From the NCBI RefSeq assembly GCF_009618275.1, contig NZ_WIAD01000008.1, positions 62,001 through 126,000 on the forward strand: DNA of 64,000 nucleotides, written 5' to 3'. This stretch comes from Roseimaritima sediminicola. GTDB lineage: Bacteria > Planctomycetota > Planctomycetia > Pirellulales > Pirellulaceae. Within the stretch, counting starts at the first letter, position 1. Each line of letters opens with the position of its first letter. Positions 1-9,546 of this stretch are shown here, piece by piece. Below the pieces are notes generated by a model. It worked only from the letters and a program-made list of their open reading frames with translations, did not search any database and was not told where the DNA came from. The translations under genes and the position numbers were made by a program.

Positions 1-83
1 CGGCTACGGATACCAGCACAGAGGCTAGGGATCGGGCCATCGAGGGGATGGGCCATTGAGGGGATGGGGAACGGATTTTCGGC

Positions 84-89
84 TATAAT
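84..89 (+). promoter_or_regulatory. Possible -10 box for the PVC heme protein gene
   Basis: A perfect TATAAT lies about 160 bases upstream of the gene starting at 247. No convincing -35 hexamer is seen at 16-18 bp spacing, so this is only a candidate promoter element. The first 80 bases of the window contain a short direct repeat (GAGGGGATGGGCCATTGAG-like) and no gene. Confidence 0.3.
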
Positions 90-246
90 TCGGCACCGAC
101 GTCCGGGCGGAACGAGTTCGCTACCGCTCGGCGTCGCTCTCGATTTTTGGTAACCCTGCGCTGGTGGGGCTGCCAGACGGTTTGCAGTCAGCGTTGCTCG
201 CTGCTGTCCGTTTGTTTCCCCCCCTCTCTTTGTTTTTCCTGCCTCT

Positions 247-3200
247 ATGAACATAGTCTCTGGTCTTGCAAGACAGATCGGGTTGTCGGTGGCTGCGGCC
301 GCTCTGTTGGTTTCGACCACGACGACCGTCTCGGCCGAACAGCCGTTTACGTTTGAACAGGACGATGTCGTCGCCATCTATGGCAATGGCCTCGCCGACC
401 GCATGCAGCACGACCCCTGGGTCGAAACCGTGCTGCAAAGCCAACTGAAAGACAAAAACCTTCGCTTCCGAAACATGAGTTTTTCGGGCGATATGGTTAA
501 TAAGCGTCCACGCAACGAAGGGTTTACCAACGACGAGGAATACCTCAAGCATGTTGCTCCGGACGTGGTGTTTGCTTTTTACGGATACAACGAGTCCTTT
601 GCTGGTGAACAGGGGGCAGCCGCCTATCGACAGGAATTGCGGAAATTGGTCGATCGCTACAGCGAAGCCCGAGCCGAGCAGGGCGAGACGGTGCGGTTCG
701 TGCTGTTCAGCCCGATCGCCTACGAAAACTTCGGCAATCCTCACCTGCCCGATGGCCGCGAGCTGAACCGGAATCTGGCGATCTACACCGAAGCGACTCG
801 AGCGGCGGCGGAACAGACCGGCGCCACGTTCGTGGATCTGTTCACGCCGACGATGCAGCTGTTTCAGTCCAGCTCCGAACAGTACACCCTGAACGGGATT
901 CACTTAAACGGCGACGGCTATCGCCAGTTGGCCCTGATCATCGCCGAGCAATTGCTGGGCAAAGAAGTCGAGATCACGCCGGAGATGCAGCCGGTTTTCG
1001 AGGCCATCAACGACAAGAACTGGCATTGGCACAACCGCTACCGGGCGACCGATGGCAACGACATCTGGGGCGGACGTTCGACTCTGACCTTTGTCGACGG
1101 ACAGAGCAATGCCGAGGTCCTGCAGCATGAACTGGTCATGTTGGATGTGATGACGGCCAATCGCGATCCAGCCATCTGGGCTGCCGCTCGGGGCCAGTCC
1201 TACACCGTCGACGACAGCAATGTGCCGCCGCCCATCGAAGTGATTTCGAACGTCGGCGGGGGCAGCAAGAGTTCCAGCGCCGCCAAAGAAGGCAGTGTGG
1301 AATACCTCAGCCCCGAAGCGTCGCGCCAGAAGATCAAAGTGCCCGAGGGCTACGAGCTGAACGTGTTCGCCTCCGAGGAGCAGTTCCCGGACTTTGCCAA
1401 CCCCGTCCAGATGCAGATCGACAGTAAGGGGCGTCTGTGGGCGGCCAGCTGGAATACGTATCCCAAATGGGAACCCGGCAAGGAGATGAACGACAGCCTG
1501 ATGATCTTCGAGGACGTCGACAATGATGGCCGGGCGGACAAGCGAACGGTTTTCGCCAAGGTTCACAACCCGCTGGGTTTTGAATTCTGGGGCGGGGGCG
1601 TTCTGGTCACCTCGGGACCGGATCTGTTGTTCTTGAAGGACACCGATGGCGACGACAAGGCGGACGTGCGCTACCCGATCCTGCAGGGGTTGGGCACGGC
1701 CGACACGCATCACGCCGCCAACAATCTGATCTACGGTCCCGACGGCGGCATTTACTGGCAGAGCGGTATTTTCCTGGTGCATAACCACGAAACGCCCTGG
1801 CAGCAGAACCTGACGATCGGGGCTTCGGGAATGTACCGCTTCGACCCGCGGACCTTTGCCATCACCCCGCACGCCGGCAACTCGCCCAACCCGCACGGCA
1901 CCAGCTTTGACCGCTGGGGGTACTGCTACGCCAACGACGGCACGGGCGGTCGCTCGTACCAAGTGCGTCCCGAAGGCAAGGGATTCAAGATGCACAAATT
2001 GCTGGAGAAAGAATTTCGCCCGGTGGCCGCCAACGAGGTGCTGTCTTCGACGCACTTCCCGGAAGAGCTGCAGGACGACTTCTTGATCTGCAACACGATC
2101 GGCTTCCTGGGCGTCAAGCAGTACGATTTGGATCGCGACGGTAACGGCGCGGACCGCCCGTTCGGACATGTCTGGGGCGAACCCGGGATCGAACTGCTCA
2201 ACAGCGAAGACCGCAACTTCCGGCCCACCGACGCGGTCGTGGGCGCCGACGGTGCGCTGTACGTTTCCGACTGGCAGAATGTGATCATCGGTCACATGCA
2301 GCACAACATCCGCGACCCCAATCGCGATCACTCCCACGGCCGTATCTTCCGCTTGACCGTCAAAGACCGTCCGCTGCAGGAACCGGTCGCGATCGACGGC
2401 CAACCGATCGAAGCGCTGCTGGAGAACCTCAAGCATCCGGTCAACGGCGTCCGGCACCGCACGCGTGTGGAATTGAGCGAACGGGATTCCGATGCGGTGA
2501 TCACCGCGACTCGCAAATGGATGAAGGATTTTGATCCCAACGACGAAACCGAAGCTCATCACTTGCTGGAAGCGCTCTGGCTGCATCAACAGCATCGCGT
2601 GCAGGACGAAGCCCTGCTGAACAAGTTGCTCGGTTCGTCGGTGGGCCATGCTGTGGTCGCGGCCAAAACGGTCGAGCATTTCTGGCACAACGTCGATGCA
2701 ACCGGCTCCAGCGGATTTGAAGCGCCGGCGGAACTGGAATTCGTTGAATTCGAGCCACCGAAGCATCTCAGCCCCGAGGACCAAGAAGTCTACACGGTGG
2801 GGTCACAGGTTTATCAACGCGAAAGCCACTGTGCGACCTGTCACCTGCCGCACGGCAAGGGCAGCCCGAACGTGTATCCGTCGCTGGTCGACAGCCCCTG
2901 GGTTACGGGCAGCGAAGAGCGGCTGATCAAACTGTCGCTGCATGGCATGTGGGGCAAGATCACGGTCCATGGCAAGACCTACGACCCGGCCCGCGGCGTG
3001 CCCCCGATGACGGCTTTCCGTTCACTGCTCAAAGACGATGAACTGGCTGCCGTGTTGACCTTCGTGCGTAACTCCTGGGGCAATCAAGCCTCGCCGGTGC
3101 GTCCCGAGACAGTGCGGCGCGTGCGAGAGGAAACCGTCGATCGCACCACGTTCTGGACCCCCGAGGACCTGCTGGCCGAACATCCGATGGATGCCGCTGC

Positions 3201-3735
3201 GTTGGCCGGATCGGCGGGTGCGGCCGAAGAGTTCTCCAACGAGGCCCTGGAACAGACCCTGCTGAAGGCGGCGCCAGAACAACTGGCCAAGGTGGCTCGA
3301 GCCAAGGGCAATGCCAAACGCGGCGAACGATTGTTCTATCAATCTTCGGCGGCCTGTTTCGCTTGCCACAATCCGCCCGGCGGTGCCGCCCGATTGGGAC
3401 CAGACCTGGCGAAGATGTCGACGGAGCTTTCCGATGCCGATTTGGTCGATTCGATCCTGCGTCCTTCGAAGTTGATCAACAAGGACTTCGCGCAGATCAC
3501 CGTGCTGACCGTCGATGGCTCGCTGCACACCGGTGTGCGGATTTCGGAGGATGATGACGAACTGGTGCTGCGAAACGTCGCGGATCCGAATCCGATCACG
3601 ATTAAGCAGGACGACATCGAGGACGTCAGCGAATCCAAGGTCTCGTTGATGCCCGCGAATCTGACGCGGCAATTGCGAAACCGCAAGGAGTTCAACGACT
3701 TGATGAAGTACCTCCTGGAACAGCGCGACCGCTAA
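247..3735 (+). CDS. PVC-type heme-binding protein: SGNH-like, dehydrogenase-like and two cytochrome c domains
   Basis: Exported 1162-aa multidomain protein of a type typical of planctomycetes. A signal peptide covers about residues 1-30 (cleavage near VSA-EQ). Residues ~35-245 resemble an SGNH/GDSL hydrolase ([23 protein letters not shown] blocks), but the block that should read GDS reads GNG, so the nucleophilic Ser is absent. Residues ~365-720 look like the beta-propeller 'membrane-bound dehydrogenase' domain of PVC proteins, followed by a helical HEAT-like stretch. Two c-type heme sites follow: CATCH at 862-866 and CFACH at 1037-1041. The family is thought to act in periplasmic oxidation of carbohydrates or similar substrates; the substrate is unknown. 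A strong terminator follows the stop, so the gene is probably monocistronic. Confidence 0.9.
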   Translation: MNIVSGLARQIGLSVAAAALLVSTTTTVSAEQPFTFEQDDVVAIYGNGLADRMQHDPWVETVLQSQLKDKNLRFRNMSFSGDMVNKRPRNEGFTNDEEYLKHVAPDVVFAFYGYNESFAGEQGAAAYRQELRKLVDRYSEARAEQGETVRFVLFSPIAYENFGNPHLPDGRELNRNLAIYTEATRAAAEQTGATFVDLFTPTMQLFQSSSEQYTLNGIHLNGDGYRQLALIIAEQLLGKEVEITPEMQPVFEAINDKNWHWHNRYRATDGNDIWGGRSTLTFVDGQSNAEVLQHELVMLDVMTANRDPAIWAAARGQSYTVDDSNVPPPIEVISNVGGGSKSSSAAKEGSVEYLSPEASRQKIKVPEGYELNVFASEEQFPDFANPVQMQIDSKGRLWAASWNTYPKWEPGKEMNDSLMIFEDVDNDGRADKRTVFAKVHNPLGFEFWGGGVLVTSGPDLLFLKDTDGDDKADVRYPILQGLGTADTHHAANNLIYGPDGGIYWQSGIFLVHNHETPWQQNLTIGASGMYRFDPRTFAITPHAGNSPNPHGTSFDRWGYCYANDGTGGRSYQVRPEGKGFKMHKLLEKEFRPVAANEVLSSTHFPEELQDDFLICNTIGFLGVKQYDLDRDGNGADRPFGHVWGEPGIELLNSEDRNFRPTDAVVGADGALYVSDWQNVIIGHMQHNIRDPNRDHSHGRIFRLTVKDRPLQEPVAIDGQPIEALLENLKHPVNGVRHRTRVELSERDSDAVITATRKWMKDFDPNDETEAHHLLEALWLHQQHRVQDEALLNKLLGSSVGHAVVAAKTVEHFWHNVDATGSSGFEAPAELEFVEFEPPKHLSPEDQEVYTVGSQVYQRESHCATCHLPHGKGSPNVYPSLVDSPWVTGSEERLIKLSLHGMWGKITVHGKTYDPARGVPPMTAFRSLLKDDELAAVLTFVRNSWGNQASPVRPETVRRVREETVDRTTFWTPEDLLAEHPMDAAALAGSAGAAEEFSNEALEQTLLKAAPEQLAKVARAKGNAKRGERLFYQSSAACFACHNPPGGAARLGPDLAKMSTELSDADLVDSILRPSKLINKDFAQITVLTVDGSLHTGVRISEDDDELVLRNVADPNPITIKQDDIEDVSESKVSLMPANLTRQLRNRKEFNDLMKYLLEQRDR

Positions 3736-3779
3736 CGCGGGGCTGCCAGGAACCAACGCCGCGCAGCGTGTGTTTTACG

Positions 3780-3824
3780 ACGCCGCTTCACAGCCCACAC
3801 GGTGGGTGTGAAGCGGCGTTTTTA
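3780..3824 (+). terminator. Rho-independent terminator after the PVC heme protein gene
   Basis: An 18-19 bp nearly perfect stem (ACGCCGCTTCACAGCCCAC against GTGGGTGTGAAGCGGCGT) with a tiny ACG loop is followed by a T-rich run (TTTTTATTT). It sits 45 bases after the stop codon of the plus-strand gene. Confidence 0.85.
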
Positions 3825-3989
3825 TTTGGCTGTAGCGCTGGCATCTGCCCTTCCGGCGATCAAACGCGGCGATAACAGATCAGGCGTGCACGTTGAGGTA
3901 ACCGGAACGAGATCACGGAGAGATTCCTCCTGACTCGTTCCTCGCGACCTTCCCAGGAGACGGTTGACACTGCGAGCCGCTGCGGCCGC

Positions 3990-4433
3990 TTACTGCGTGC
4001 TTTCACGCCGCATGCTGGTGCTGCCGACGACGTCGGTGATCGCCAGGTCCAACGCATTGCCGACCCAGCTGACCGAGGCGGCGTCGACCGACACGGTGAT
4101 CGTGACCATGTCGCCCGGTTCGGCCATGCCCAGCGATTCCGGTTGAACCTCGATCTGTGGATCGGGAATGTTATAAGCCGCCATGACTTCTTCGACTCGC
4201 TGGACAACCTCGTCGCGGCTGGCCGTGGGCGTCACCCCGACGCGGGCTCCTTCGCGGCTGGCGTAGGTCGCGGCGTTCTTGACCATCATCAGGCGGCCGA
4301 TTTCGAACACGCCCAGGATCAGCAAGATCATGACCGGCGCGACCACGGCAAACTCGACCACCGCAGCTCCAGTGCGAAGCTTGGTGCGCCTGGTTCGTTT
4401 GGCTCGTCTGGGTTTAGAGGTCGGGAGTATCAT
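3990..4433 (-). CDS. TadE-like pilus/secretion protein
   Basis: 147-aa protein with a basic N-terminus (residues 1-22, rich in Arg/Lys), one transmembrane helix (~23-46) and the TadE-family signature around GAAVVEFAVVAPV, where the conserved Glu follows the first hydrophobic residues, then NAATYASREGAR. TadE-type proteins are pseudopilin-like membrane proteins of Flp/Tad systems. It lies 12 bases downstream of the TadG-like gene in the same direction, so the two are very probably co-transcribed. The core tad ATPase and platform genes are not in this window. Confidence 0.8.
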   Translation of the reverse strand: MILPTSKPRRAKRTRRTKLRTGAAVVEFAVVAPVMILLILGVFEIGRLMMVKNAATYASREGARVGVTPTASRDEVVQRVEEVMAAYNIPDPQIEVQPESLGMAEPGDMVTITVSVDAASVSWVGNALDLAITDVVGSTSMRRESTQ

Positions 4434-4445
4434 CTTCTGGATCCC

Positions 4446-5594
4446 TTAGTTAACCAACATGACGGGCGTGTACAGAAAGTCGCTAGCGGCCGACTCGCTC
4501 GACGCGACGCGAGCCCTGCGAACCATCATCGGAGCCGGTTCGATGATGACCCGTTTCTGGCTCATCCGGCCGGTCAGTTTGACGTCCAGGATCCGCACGC
4601 CTGCGAATCGTACGATCGTGTACATCGCGTTGTTGCCGTTGCCGGTAACCTGGCTGAAGATCGGGATCACTCGTTTCTGACCGATGATCGCGGCCAGTTC
4701 GTCTTTGACGCCGGCACTGATTCCGGTGTCGCCGTTGAGGAGCAGTTCGCCGTTGGCGTCCAGTTTCAGAGGTTTGTTCAGATCGATCAGGTCCTGTTTG
4801 GAGATGCCGTGCAGGATCTGTCGGGAAAGATCGCGGGTGCTGTTGTTGGCGGCGCCGATATCGACGGTGCCGCGATTGCCGGGCGAGCCGGTGCCCTGCG
4901 GATAGAGATTGCACTCGTGCAGTCCGTTGGATCCCGAGCGGACGCCGTCGCTGTAGCGAAATTTGTCTTCGGTCTGTCCGGCCAGCACGGCCAGCCAGGT
5001 TTCGAGATCAAGTGCAAAGGGCAGGATGTCCAGGGTCTCACCATCGTCCAAGTCGTGAAACCCTTCGATCGATTGCAACATCGCTGCGGTGCTGGTCGCT
5101 TCCAAGGGCTGGCTGGCTCGCCCGAGCACCTGACCGAAGTACAGCGGCAGTTCACCGTTGCTTTCCGCGTGGCGGCGCAGAAAAACCCGCACCGCGTTAT
5201 GTGGCTTGTCACTGTCGGTGGAAAACGTGCGGTCGTAGTAATCGTAGCGCCCCAGTACAAAATCGCTGGAGGCGAGCTGGAGGCCGGATCCGCCAACATC
5301 GTTGGCCAGGGAAAATCGCTGGGCCTCCTGCAAACTGGCCTCTTCGGTGTATTGCTCGTCGAGGCCTCGGGTTTGAGCATCGAACAATTCCCAACAACCC
5401 GCCAGGGCCGCCGCGTCACAGCTTCGATTCAGCTCCTCCTGTCCGTTGTGGATATGCCGCAGGTCGACGGTCATCCCCAGCAGTATGACGATCACCGCGA
5501 TGGCGAAAACGCCCAGCACCGCGACGGAACCACGACGCACTCTCCCGCGGCGGTGGGCGAACTCAGGTTTCCTGTTTGGACTTAGCAGAATCAT
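4446..5594 (-). CDS. TadG-like protein with Flp pilus-assembly N-terminal domain
   Basis: 382-aa protein with an Arg-rich N-terminus and a transmembrane helix at ~23-43 inside the Tad N-terminal signature (GSVAVLGVFAIAVIVILLG, then DLRHIHNGQEELNRSCDAAALAG). The remainder is predicted extracytoplasmic and variable; I do not see a clear vWA MIDAS motif. TadG-type proteins are minor pilins or anchoring factors of Tad systems. It is first in a probable operon with the TadE-like gene (12-base gap). Confidence 0.75.
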   Translation of the reverse strand: MILLSPNRKPEFAHRRGRVRRGSVAVLGVFAIAVIVILLGMTVDLRHIHNGQEELNRSCDAAALAGCWELFDAQTRGLDEQYTEEASLQEAQRFSLANDVGGSGLQLASSDFVLGRYDYYDRTFSTDSDKPHNAVRVFLRRHAESNGELPLYFGQVLGRASQPLEATSTAAMLQSIEGFHDLDDGETLDILPFALDLETWLAVLAGQTEDKFRYSDGVRSGSNGLHECNLYPQGTGSPGNRGTVDIGAANNSTRDLSRQILHGISKQDLIDLNKPLKLDANGELLLNGDTGISAGVKDELAAIIGQKRVIPIFSQVTGNGNNAMYTIVRFAGVRILDVKLTGRMSQKRVIIEPAPMMVRRARVASSESAASDFLYTPVMLVN

Positions 5595-5652
5595 GGCGAC
5601 GATCTCGATGCATTACTTGTGGTGGAATAGAAAAGGGAGGACAGGGAAGCGG

Positions 5653-6312
5653 TTATTTGACTGTCAACCGGACCGGGACCAATTCGAACGTCCCGTCGCT
5701 GCGGTAAACTCGCACGCACTGCAGCGTCAGACTGGCGACCCGGTTCTTGCCAAACCCCAGATCCACCTCGCGAGCGGACTGATAGGGTGAGTAGCTGCGA
5801 AAGTCGCTCTGACCGTCGGCGGGCACACTGAGCAGGTAATCCGGGCCGCCAAACGCACCCCAGGACTGGGACTGGCCATCCTTGATCGCGAACAGAATTC
5901 GATCATCGCGAATGGCAAACACATTGGTCCACTGGATCGTGTCACCGTGATGCGACAGCGCCGTGCGTGTCTCGCTGACCGCTTCGTCGACGGTCCGGTC
6001 TTCGCGAAACGCTGCCACGCGAAACCCGCCGCCCGCGAACGTGGTATCGGCGGCGTGGTTCAGTTGCACCTGAAAGAAGGCGTCGATCCGATCAGGGTCC
6101 GGCGTGACGTAGATCGATAGCTGTGGAGAGTGAAGTTCTGGGTCGGGTTCGTTGAGGACCAGTGTCCAGTCCTCCTCGACCCGAACCCACGGTTCAGACG
6201 CCGGAGCGGTCAAAGCACCCGCCGTGGCGGACAGGGCACAGCCCAGCAGCGGAAGCAGAACGGCAGCACGAAGCCGACACCTCGCCATTTCTAGTGAACG
6301 TACGCGGTTCAT
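5653..6312 (-). CDS. Exported protein of unknown function next to the Tad pair
   Basis: 219 aa. Start chosen because GAGGTATCCT immediately precedes the ATG, a good ribosome-binding site. Residues ~1-35 form a signal peptide (Arg-rich, then a hydrophobic core ending ATAGALTAPA). The mature part is beta-rich without recognisable motifs or cysteines. It is 58 bases upstream of the TadG-like gene on the same strand and may belong to the same transcript. I do not recognise the family. Confidence 0.65.
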   Translation of the reverse strand: MNRVRSLEMARCRLRAAVLLPLLGCALSATAGALTAPASEPWVRVEEDWTLVLNEPDPELHSPQLSIYVTPDPDRIDAFFQVQLNHAADTTFAGGGFRVAAFREDRTVDEAVSETRTALSHHGDTIQWTNVFAIRDDRILFAIKDGQSQSWGAFGGPDYLLSVPADGQSDFRSYSPYQSAREVDLGFGKNRVASLTLQCVRVYRSDGTFELVPVRLTVK

Positions 6313-6507
6313 AGGATACCTCGATCAACAGAGAAGGCCCCGAAAAGGACCGCCGGCTGGGTATCGTTTTCTGCATCTACAGCCGTACGGCGTTGGGGGT
6401 ATCTGAAATCTAGGTCACGATTGCGGCCGCCCGGGCGAAACGGGAATCGAAAAACAAGAAAGGGCGGAATCCTGCGTCGCTACAATCCCTATAAGCCGAC
6501 CTTGTCC

Positions 6508-7080
6508 CTAGTGCTGGACGCGGTCGAAGGCGTCGCGGATCGTCTCCAGGGCGTCTCGTTCGGCTTTACTGGTCGAACGGATGCCCAGAAACCCGCCCGC
6601 GGCGTCGGCAATCATTTCGGCCTGTCCGACGATCTCACTGCGGAGCACGGAGATCGCGGTACTCGAAAGGGCTTTGCAGATCTCCTCCAAATAATCCAGC
6701 CAGAGCGTCATCAACTCGGGCTGCGGCGGTCGCTCCATCCATTGCTCGAGCACTCGCAGGGCGGCCGAACCCTGGGCCATGTTGCGTCTGGCGGCCACGT
6801 CCAACAGCACGTCCCGCTCGCCGGGCTGCAGCTCGCCATCACTCCAAGCCACGTGCAGCAGCGGCACCATCCGAAAGGCGGCCAGGGTTTCGGGCGAAAC
6901 GTCTTGCTGGGTCAATTCAGCCAACAATCCGGTGTCGACAATTCCGGTCGCCTCGCTCAGGGCCCTGGCTTCGTCGGCATACTCGAGATCGTCATGCAGG
7001 TCCGACAACAATTGTTTGTCGATCTCCGCAAAGAAACGGTCGTTCAGGTGTTGCTGGGCGGTATGGAACGGATCGCTCAT
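6508..7080 (-). CDS. TerB-like protein
   Basis: 190 aa when started at the ATG at 7080, which has an AAAGG-type site about 10 bases upstream; a longer frame to 7143 adds 21 residues of low plausibility. The protein is alpha-helical, and the segment LLHVAWSDGELQPGERDVLL matches the acidic (W-x-DG...ER) pattern of TerB/DjlA-type helical domains, which bind metal or mediate protein contacts. No signal peptide is visible, so it is probably cytoplasmic. It is the upstream neighbour of the Tad-linked exported gene, 195 bases away. The family call rests on pattern only. Confidence 0.6.
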   Translation of the reverse strand: MSDPFHTAQQHLNDRFFAEIDKQLLSDLHDDLEYADEARALSEATGIVDTGLLAELTQQDVSPETLAAFRMVPLLHVAWSDGELQPGERDVLLDVAARRNMAQGSAALRVLEQWMERPPQPELMTLWLDYLEEICKALSSTAISVLRSEIVGQAEMIADAAGGFLGIRSTSKAERDALETIRDAFDRVQH

Positions 7081-7223
7081 AGTCGAGGCCTTTTGGTGAA
7101 CGAGAACAGTCATGGAAGCTGGGCGGAGGGACGACGTCAGCATAGCCGGTTTACAAGCGTGGGGCGGGGGGGGAAAATGGCCCCGTCAAAGTTTGCCTGT
7201 TAGCAAAAATAAAGGAATGGGGA

Positions 7224-9152
7224 ATGATGGGTCGAACACTGTATCCGCCAGCATCCAAGACGCTGGCAAGCTTGATTGCCAGCCTGTTGACGTGGAGCCT
7301 CGCCAGTCCGTTGCTCAGCGAAGCGTACGGACAACTGGCCGCCGAGCAGCGCGAGGCTTTGGCCGAGAACATCCAACAGGCCAAGCAACAACTGGACGCG
7401 TCGAAACTGCCTGAATTAAACGCGTCGCAGGCCCAGGTGTTGGAGAACTTCGAAGCCCTCCAGCAGTACCTTCGTCAGAACACGTCGGAGGAAAACCGCC
7501 AAGCGTGGCTGGACTATTTGAATGCGGAACCGCTGCTGGAAGCCATTCGCCAGGACGCGCCTCCCGCCCAACAGGGACGTTTGGCCCGTGATCTGCAATT
7601 CCGCATGACCCGTAATTTTGCCGGCCTGGACATGCGGTCGATGCGGCGGCTGCGGCGCTCGCTGCGGCAGTTGCAGTCGGCGGTCCGGTTTCGGCGTCCC
7701 GAGCGGACGATCGAGCAACTGCAACAGCAACTGGACCGCTTGGCCCAGCGGGTTCGCGAAATGGACGACGTCCCCTCGGCCGATGACGCGGCCGCTGTCT
7801 CGGTCGTTCTGGAACTGTTGGAAGCGGCCGGTCAAGAGGAAGCCATGGCGCCGATCGTCCGCAGTCGGTTTTCGCATCCCAACATTCGCCTGATGATTGG
7901 CGAGGGCTTGGTCCAACAGTTCGCCTCGCGGCCCATCAACCGCACCCAACCGGTCAACGACTGCATCCTCGGAACGCGTATCCGCGGACAGGCGACCCTC
8001 CACGGTGCGGTCCAAGCCCAGTTGATTCCCTCCTACGATACGATCCGTATCCAGCTTTCGATGCACGGTAATTTTGCCGCTCGCAACGTCGGCTACAACG
8101 GACCGGTCACGGTCAACACGGTTGCCAACGGCAACGTCTCGGCCACGCGAACGCTGTTGGTCAGCGAACAAGGGATCTCTCTGGAACCCACCTATGCCCA
8201 GGCGAATCTGAATTCCAATATCACCAACATCAATCACCATTTGAAGTTGGTTCGAAAGATCGCCGCCCGACGCGCCGCAGAGCAAAAACCCAAGGCCGAA
8301 CAGATCTCGGTGCGAAAGTTACAGCAGCAGGTCGGCAGCGAGTTCGATCGCGAGACCTCGCAGTACGCCGGCCGTTCGTTGGACCTGCCCCTAGAGGATC
8401 TCGAACGGGTGTTTGGACGCTTGGACGTCTCGGTCCCCAGCCGCCAGCTGTATGCCAGCGAAGAGTTTATCTACGTCGATATGCGGCAGGCCGAGGAAGA
8501 CCAGGTCTTGGCCCTGAACGCACCGCCGGGGTTGACGCCCGATATGTTTATCGGAGCCCAGTTCCACGAGTCGGCGATCGATAACGTCGCGTCTCGTGTC
8601 TTGGCCGGCCGGACGATGACGCGCAAGCAGCTCGAATCGCTGCTCGGAAACCTCCAGCCCAAAGACGGGGCCACCCGGCCCGAACCGTTCATCGTGCCGG
8701 CCGCCAGCGAAGATGCTGCGGGCGATGCCGCCGACGTACCCGAAGACGCCGACGAACCGTTCGAAATCGATTTCGCCTCCTTCCGCCCGCTGATCTTCGA
8801 AGCTCGCGACGACACCGTCCGGGTGGGCGTTCGCGGCACGCGGTTCAGCCAAGGCGGCCGCGAACTGGACCGAGCGGTGGAGATCACGGCTGTCTACCGG
8901 CCGACCTACTTCCAGGACAAGATCTACTTGCTGCGCCAAGGCGATGTGGAAGTGAACTACCCCGGACGCGGCCGTTTGAGCGTCTCGCAAGTGGCGATCC
9001 GCCGCAACATTCAAATCGCGTTCCGGGATGCCTTCCCCAAAGCCATTCTTAACCGCCCGGTGAAAATCCCCAGGCAGCAGAGCAGCGACATGCTGGTTTA
9101 TCCCCGCAGCATCACCGCCCGCGATGGATGGTTGTCGGTAGGACTTCGCTAA
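7224..9152 (+). CDS. Large exported protein of unknown function
   Basis: 642 aa with a signal peptide (~1-36, cleavage near AYG-Q). The site AAGGAATGGGGA precedes two adjacent ATG codons (7224 and 7227). After an Ala/Gln-rich helical N-terminal third (Arg-rich, coiled-coil-like at ~120-190) there is a predicted beta-rich middle (RIRGQATLHGAVQ, then Asn-rich repeats), and an acidic linker (Asp/Glu/Ala, ~495-515) before a beta-rich C-terminal domain with SQVAIRRNIQIAFRDAFP. It resembles large conserved planctomycete exported proteins without assigned function. No catalytic motif was found. It stands alone and runs straight into a repeat array. Confidence 0.75.
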   Translation: MMGRTLYPPASKTLASLIASLLTWSLASPLLSEAYGQLAAEQREALAENIQQAKQQLDASKLPELNASQAQVLENFEALQQYLRQNTSEENRQAWLDYLNAEPLLEAIRQDAPPAQQGRLARDLQFRMTRNFAGLDMRSMRRLRRSLRQLQSAVRFRRPERTIEQLQQQLDRLAQRVREMDDVPSADDAAAVSVVLELLEAAGQEEAMAPIVRSRFSHPNIRLMIGEGLVQQFASRPINRTQPVNDCILGTRIRGQATLHGAVQAQLIPSYDTIRIQLSMHGNFAARNVGYNGPVTVNTVANGNVSATRTLLVSEQGISLEPTYAQANLNSNITNINHHLKLVRKIAARRAAEQKPKAEQISVRKLQQQVGSEFDRETSQYAGRSLDLPLEDLERVFGRLDVSVPSRQLYASEEFIYVDMRQAEEDQVLALNAPPGLTPDMFIGAQFHESAIDNVASRVLAGRTMTRKQLESLLGNLQPKDGATRPEPFIVPAASEDAAGDAADVPEDADEPFEIDFASFRPLIFEARDDTVRVGVRGTRFSQGGRELDRAVEITAVYRPTYFQDKIYLLRQGDVEVNYPGRGRLSVSQVAIRRNIQIAFRDAFPKAILNRPVKIPRQQSSDMLVYPRSITARDGWLSVGLR

Positions 9153-9153
9153 C

Positions 9154-9329
9154 CAGTGGCATAGGCTTCTAGCCTGTGAACAGTAGCACGGCTGTCCCAG
9201 CCGTAAATCAAGACAGGTCTCGGCTGGGACAGCCGAGCAACTCTCAGTGGCATAGGCTTCTAGCCTGTGAACAGTAGCACGGCTGTCCCAGCCGTAAATC
9301 AAGACAGGTCTCGGCTGGGACAGCCGAGC
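9154..9329. repeat. Two tandem 84-bp repeat units (91-bp period) with a 15-bp hairpin
   Basis: Two nearly identical units start at 9154 and 9245. Each begins with the dispersed core CATAGGCTTCTAGCCTGTG and carries a perfect 15-bp inverted repeat CGGCTGTCCCAGCCG ... CGGCTGGGACAGCCG (9189-9203 and 9221-9235 in the first unit). The array starts 2 bases after the upstream stop codon and ends exactly where the MITE-like element at 9330 begins. Confidence 0.85.
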
Positions 9330-9501
9330 TAAGCACGTCGCAACATTTGATTCGGCTCTACTCTCCCACTGGGAGAGTCGGGCTCTTAGGCCCGGAGAGG
9401 GTTTTCGTAGGGCCCTCCCCGGGCCTAAGAGCCCGACCCTCCCGCTGCGCGGGAGGGTGTTGTCGCGGGGTTTCACCGAAAGATTCATGCCGACGTGCTT
9501 A
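9330..9501 (+). mobile_element. MITE-like element, copy A (full length)
   Basis: 172-bp non-coding element with terminal inverted repeats TAAGCACGTCG and CGACGTGCTTA. It contains an internal palindromic block (CTCTCCC...GGGAGAG, GGGCTCTTAGGCCCGG facing CCGGGCCTAAGAGCCCG, and CCCTCCCGCTGCGCGGGAGGG). Five further copies occur in the window. The ends are consistent with TA target-site duplications, as for IS630/Tc1-type MITEs, but no transposase is encoded. Confidence 0.8.
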
Positions 9502-9546
9502 CGATTTAAGGGCATCGGCTTCCAGCCTGTCAGCAGTAGCCTACCC

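Noticed and set aside
904-2784. A 626-codon minus-strand frame inside the PVC heme protein
   Set aside because: Antisense shadow of a gene with clear signal peptide and heme motifs; no ribosome-binding site.
9330-9501. Small proteins beginning MLSRGFTERFMPTCL
   Set aside because: This peptide appears at several loci only because the MITE carries the same short open frame; it is not a real gene.
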